Below, in pieces: positions 32,501 through 33,872 of a DNA stretch of 33,872 nucleotides (within the stretch, counting starts at the first letter, position 1; each line of letters starts with the position of its first letter). Source of the DNA: Rhizobiales bacterium Ga0077524 (lineage in GTDB: Bacteria > Pseudomonadota > Alphaproteobacteria > Rhizobiales > Hyphomicrobiaceae); NCBI GenBank assembly GCA_001464755.1, contig LNDR01000384.1, forward strand, positions 1 to 33,872, read 5' to 3'. The notes below the pieces were generated by a model, which made no database searches, was not told the DNA's origin, and worked only from the letters and a program-made list of their open reading frames with translations. The position numbers and the translations under genes were made by a program.

Positions 32501-33433
32501 CGCGCCACCGGTGGCGAGCTGTGGCCGCCCCTCCTGCTCGAAGGACAGCGCCAAATCCGTGAGCGTGAAGCCCTTGGTGTCGCCTTTGAGCGCGGCCCTG
32601 AGGTCGAACTCGCCGCCGGGTTTCGGTGCGCCGGCTGCTAGCACCCCTCCTGACTGTGGTTGTGCCGCCAGCGATGCCGGCAGCGGCAGGCGTGCCGTCA
32701 GGTCCCCCGCGACCTTGATGTTGCTAAGCACGTCGGTCGCATCGCCTTCGAGGCTGTAGCTGACCCCACTCTCGGGAGCGCGTACCGTGCCCTTGAAGCG
32801 CACGCTGCCGCCCTGCGCGGGTTTGGCCGTCGAGAGGCGGATCTCGCGCGGCGCGCCGCCGACCGCGAACGCCGCGGCCACGCGATATGGCCCCTCGAGC
32901 GCCTGCGCCGACAACTCACCGTTGATGTTCTGGAAGGATGTCTTGGGCACGCCGTCGGGGCCAAGGATATCAAGCGTGCCGTCGCTGATCCGCACCGCGT
33001 CGAACACCACGCGCGCCGGAATGAAGCTGCCGCGAAAACTCTCTGGCGACAGGCTCGACCAGTTGCCGCCGCCCTTGCCGTCGAGCACCAGCGTGACCGT
33101 CGGGCGCCTGACCTCGATGTCGCTCGCCTCGATTCCGCCCGACAGCAGCGCCCCAACCGACAGCCAGATGGTGAAATCGTCGGCCATGAACAGTGGCCGT
33201 CCGACGGACGCGGTCGTGTCCGCGACGCGCACCCGCTCGAAGCGCACGAAAGGCACCGGCAGCAGGCGTAGGTTGACCTCTCCGCCGACCCGCACCTCGC
33301 GGCCGAGGAAGCGCGTCGCCTCCTCCTCGAAGATGCCGCGGTAGCGATTCCAGTCGACCATGGCCGGCGCGGCGAAGAGCGTCGCGAGCAGCCCGACCAG
33401 GAGACCACCGATGGCAAGCAAGACCCGGTTCAT
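29567..33433 (-). CDS. AsmA-family inner-membrane-anchored protein with C-terminal coiled coil
   Basis: A protein of 1288 residues from ATG 33433. It has a single N-terminal membrane helix (V-L-L-A-I-G-G-L-L-V-G-L-L-A-T-L-F) and the AsmA start V-D-W-N-R-Y-R-G with F-L-G-R-E-V-R-V-G-G-E. A very long beta-rich periplasmic region follows, full of G-D / L-x-G-x-x repeats typical of AsmA/TamB-like groove proteins thought to move or shield phospholipids between membranes. The AsmA C-terminal domain is at roughly 950-1120. The last ~150 residues are a charged coiled coil (E-R-E-V-A-V-R-K-V-E-R-E-V) and then a Pro/Ala/Gln/Ser-rich tail ending in N-P-F-K-P-F. The longer frame to 33487 is Arg-rich and not conserved. 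Confidence 0.9.
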   Translation of the reverse strand: MNRVLLAIGGLLVGLLATLFAAPAMVDWNRYRGIFEEEATRFLGREVRVGGEVNLRLLPVPFVRFERVRVADTTASVGRPLFMADDFTIWLSVGALLSGGIEASDIEVRRPTVTLVLDGKGGGNWSSLSPESFRGSFIPARVVFDAVRISDGTLDILGPDGVPKTSFQNINGELSAQALEGPYRVAAAFAVGGAPREIRLSTAKPAQGGSVRFKGTVRAPESGVSYSLEGDATDVLSNIKVAGDLTARLPLPASLAAQPQSGGVLAAGAPKPGGEFDLRAALKGDTKGFTLTDLALSFEQEGRPQLATGGAQVQWAERTDVTVNINSHWLDLDKISGAGTGGSPLELAQGVAVAVSRILATEGRTEATLTVDQATLGGDVVSNLAATLEHTQGRLNIKSLTAGLPGGARLVTSGAFEGTPPDLRYSGRMNLRGASVTRFAGWLARDSKLALPARDGPFTVVGDLSIGSREVAGRNLTLEIGRNMLTGDASWKAGQPQQIGLNLEGSELDLTPLVPAGADPAQALRDLIGGLAGVKGQTNVAVGASDADIKLRLDRLVVGAAVFRDTLTELRLAGGNLSMPQLRLASAEGYAVELRGDIADLARPAAKGALTGLVTAETASGLAALARLAGLPSDLVPAGDDAAVMTPLRLAGRLQVGLKGPDTHDLSVDGLLAQSRIAGTLRLGKSQAGWRDRPTDIAMTLEGDAVRRVVSKAIGKAVGAGHAGVAGSGARLTVRGIGSPQTGMAMLAAVDGVGLSAAYRGRVLLDDQASLGLQGEIELALADVARGLALGGIPQRPGLEGPVSGTVQIERTGGRLKLTTSTLRIAGVEAGGEIAVEAAAGANRVTGDVKLDKGSLQGLFAVLTSGTSSERRETERRSPWTEAPLDLSVVDPIAGSRLQLQIARLALAPGLEIGEARLELVARPGGLDVRVTDGKLHGGQVSGIIALEKVSAGVQALVEGMITGLRLEKVVQGAATASGGLSANLKLQSTALSPRGLVVALAGGGEVRLTQARLNRWTPTAVASAAETVLALKGEIPPGALRAQLELAMQAEGIGVGSPRIPITVADGALRSQPLVVNLPLGRLTGRGAVDLDHMLVDGEWRMEPRNSPQVPGVPLKPELPAVTVSFTGPLAAFSTLTPKLDMEALEREVAVRKVEREVIELERLRKLDEDRAKNETLRQEAERQLAERQRLEAIQQGQQGGPQARPTESKPASGALPPHPPTGEATGQGAAASAQTNSGQLDATQAQSASSPPAAVEPSPLPRPAPTSAPPKAKARNPFKPFQEGSP

Positions 33434-33606
33434 GCGCCGTCCACGTCTTGCGGCCGCCCGCCTCGGCCGGCCCGCAGTCCACCGCATCGGCCAGTTGGTA
33501 CCGACCGATTCCTACCCGCGAGTCTTATGCCACAGACGGGACGGCTTTTGGATCGGCAAATTGCCGTCGGCCGCTTTCGGCCACGGCAATCGCAGAACGT
33601 CGAACG

Positions 33607-33872
33607 TCAGACGACGGGGCAAAGCCCGCCGTCGACATTGATCGCCGTTCCCGTGATGTAGGAACCGGCGTCCGAGGCCAGGAACAGCGCGGCGTTGGCG
33701 AACTCCTGCGACGTGCCCAGCCGCCCCATCGGCAACGACTTGCCCATGTTGGCGTAATATTCGTCCATCGACGAGTTGGCGCCGTCAGCCGCATGCCGGC
33801 GGACCCATTGGTCGCTCTCGATGCGCCCGACGAGCAGCCCGTTGACCAGCACGTTGTGCTTGGCACCCTCGC
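33607..33872 (-). CDS. Short-chain dehydrogenase/reductase (SDR), C-terminal part, cut by window edge
   Basis: Only the last ~88 residues are in the window; the frame is open to the final base. The SDR C-terminal pattern is clear: the strand N-V-L-V-N-G-L after the (missing) catalytic Y-x-x-x-K, a substrate lid of about 30 residues, M-G-R-L-G-T-S-Q-E-F-A-N-A-A-L-F-L-A-S-D, and the closing Y-I-T-G-T-A-I-N-V-D-G-G. SDR enzymes use NAD(P)(H) to oxidise or reduce alcohols or ketones. The N-V-L-V-N-G-L version replaces the usual N-x-x-x-P-G, a modest deviation. The substrate cannot be inferred. It stops 173 bases upstream of the AsmA start. Confidence 0.88.
   Translation of the reverse strand, partial: EGAKHNVLVNGLLVGRIESDQWVRRHAADGANSSMDEYYANMGKSLPMGRLGTSQEFANAALFLASDAGSYITGTAINVDGGLCPVV

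Overview
This window comes from a high-GC alphaproteobacterial chromosome, most likely Hyphomicrobiales (Rhizobiales)-like. The evidence is the purD / xseA / DUF2093 / lpxK / waaA neighbourhood, a DUF882 (YcbK-type) exported protein, an AsmA-family giant protein with a C-terminal coiled coil, and the even GC-rich codon use. No rRNA, tRNA, CRISPR array or insertion sequence was seen. The assignment to an order is inference from gene order and protein character, not from a marker gene.

Layout. 1-3166 (+): tail of a VOC-fold protein, an IclR regulator, pyrE and a closely coupled protein of unknown function. 3180-7088 (-): DMT transporter, small 2TM protein, thiamine-diphosphate enzyme and a CBS-CBS-BON stress protein with a TTGA-N6-TCAA (FNR/FixK-like) palindrome upstream. 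7265-8278 (+): luciferase-like flavin monooxygenase. 8286-9821 (-): a compact retron. 9947-14805 (+, except one SRPBCC gene on -): amidase, then E1-alpha and E1-beta of a 2-oxoacid/acetoin-type dehydrogenase separated by a VapBC toxin-antitoxin pair. 14834-16770 (-): VOC protein and MFS transporter. 17093-18556 (+): DUF882 protein. 18582-22643 (-): purD followed by two overlapping fluoroacetate-dehalogenase-like hydrolases and a patatin. 22910-24982 (+): xseA and DUF2093. 24950-27371 (-): waaA-lpxK, for lipid A-Kdo synthesis. 27628-28365 (+): Cys-X5-Arg phosphatase. 28407-33433 (-): Tat-exported metallo-beta-lactamase-fold protein and the AsmA protein. The window ends in a truncated SDR gene (-).

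The most interesting element is the retron at 8286-9821. The reverse transcriptase carries YADD, the PQGAPTSP box and the retron-type VTG motif. Immediately upstream on the same strand is a 148-nt segment bounded by a 14-bp inverted repeat (a1/a2, one G-U). Just inside a1 is a G at the branch position, followed by two short stem-loops (one with a GAAA tetraloop) and then a longer hairpin that fits an msd. A promoter-like pair (GTGACA, 17 nt, TAACTT) would start transcription almost exactly at a1. No separate effector gene lies beside it: the RT ends 7 nt from a convergent metabolic gene and the upstream neighbour is a divergent amidase. It is therefore a candidate stand-alone retron whose RT has an N-terminal extension of about 110 residues.

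Second in interest are the tandem dehalogenase-like hydrolases. Both keep the Asp-Arg-Arg-Asp-His-Trp-His active-site set of fluoroacetate dehalogenase at nearly identical residue numbers, but one has Phe in place of the halide-pocket Tyr. They are translationally coupled to purD. Third is the VapBC pair lodged between the genes for two subunits of one enzyme.
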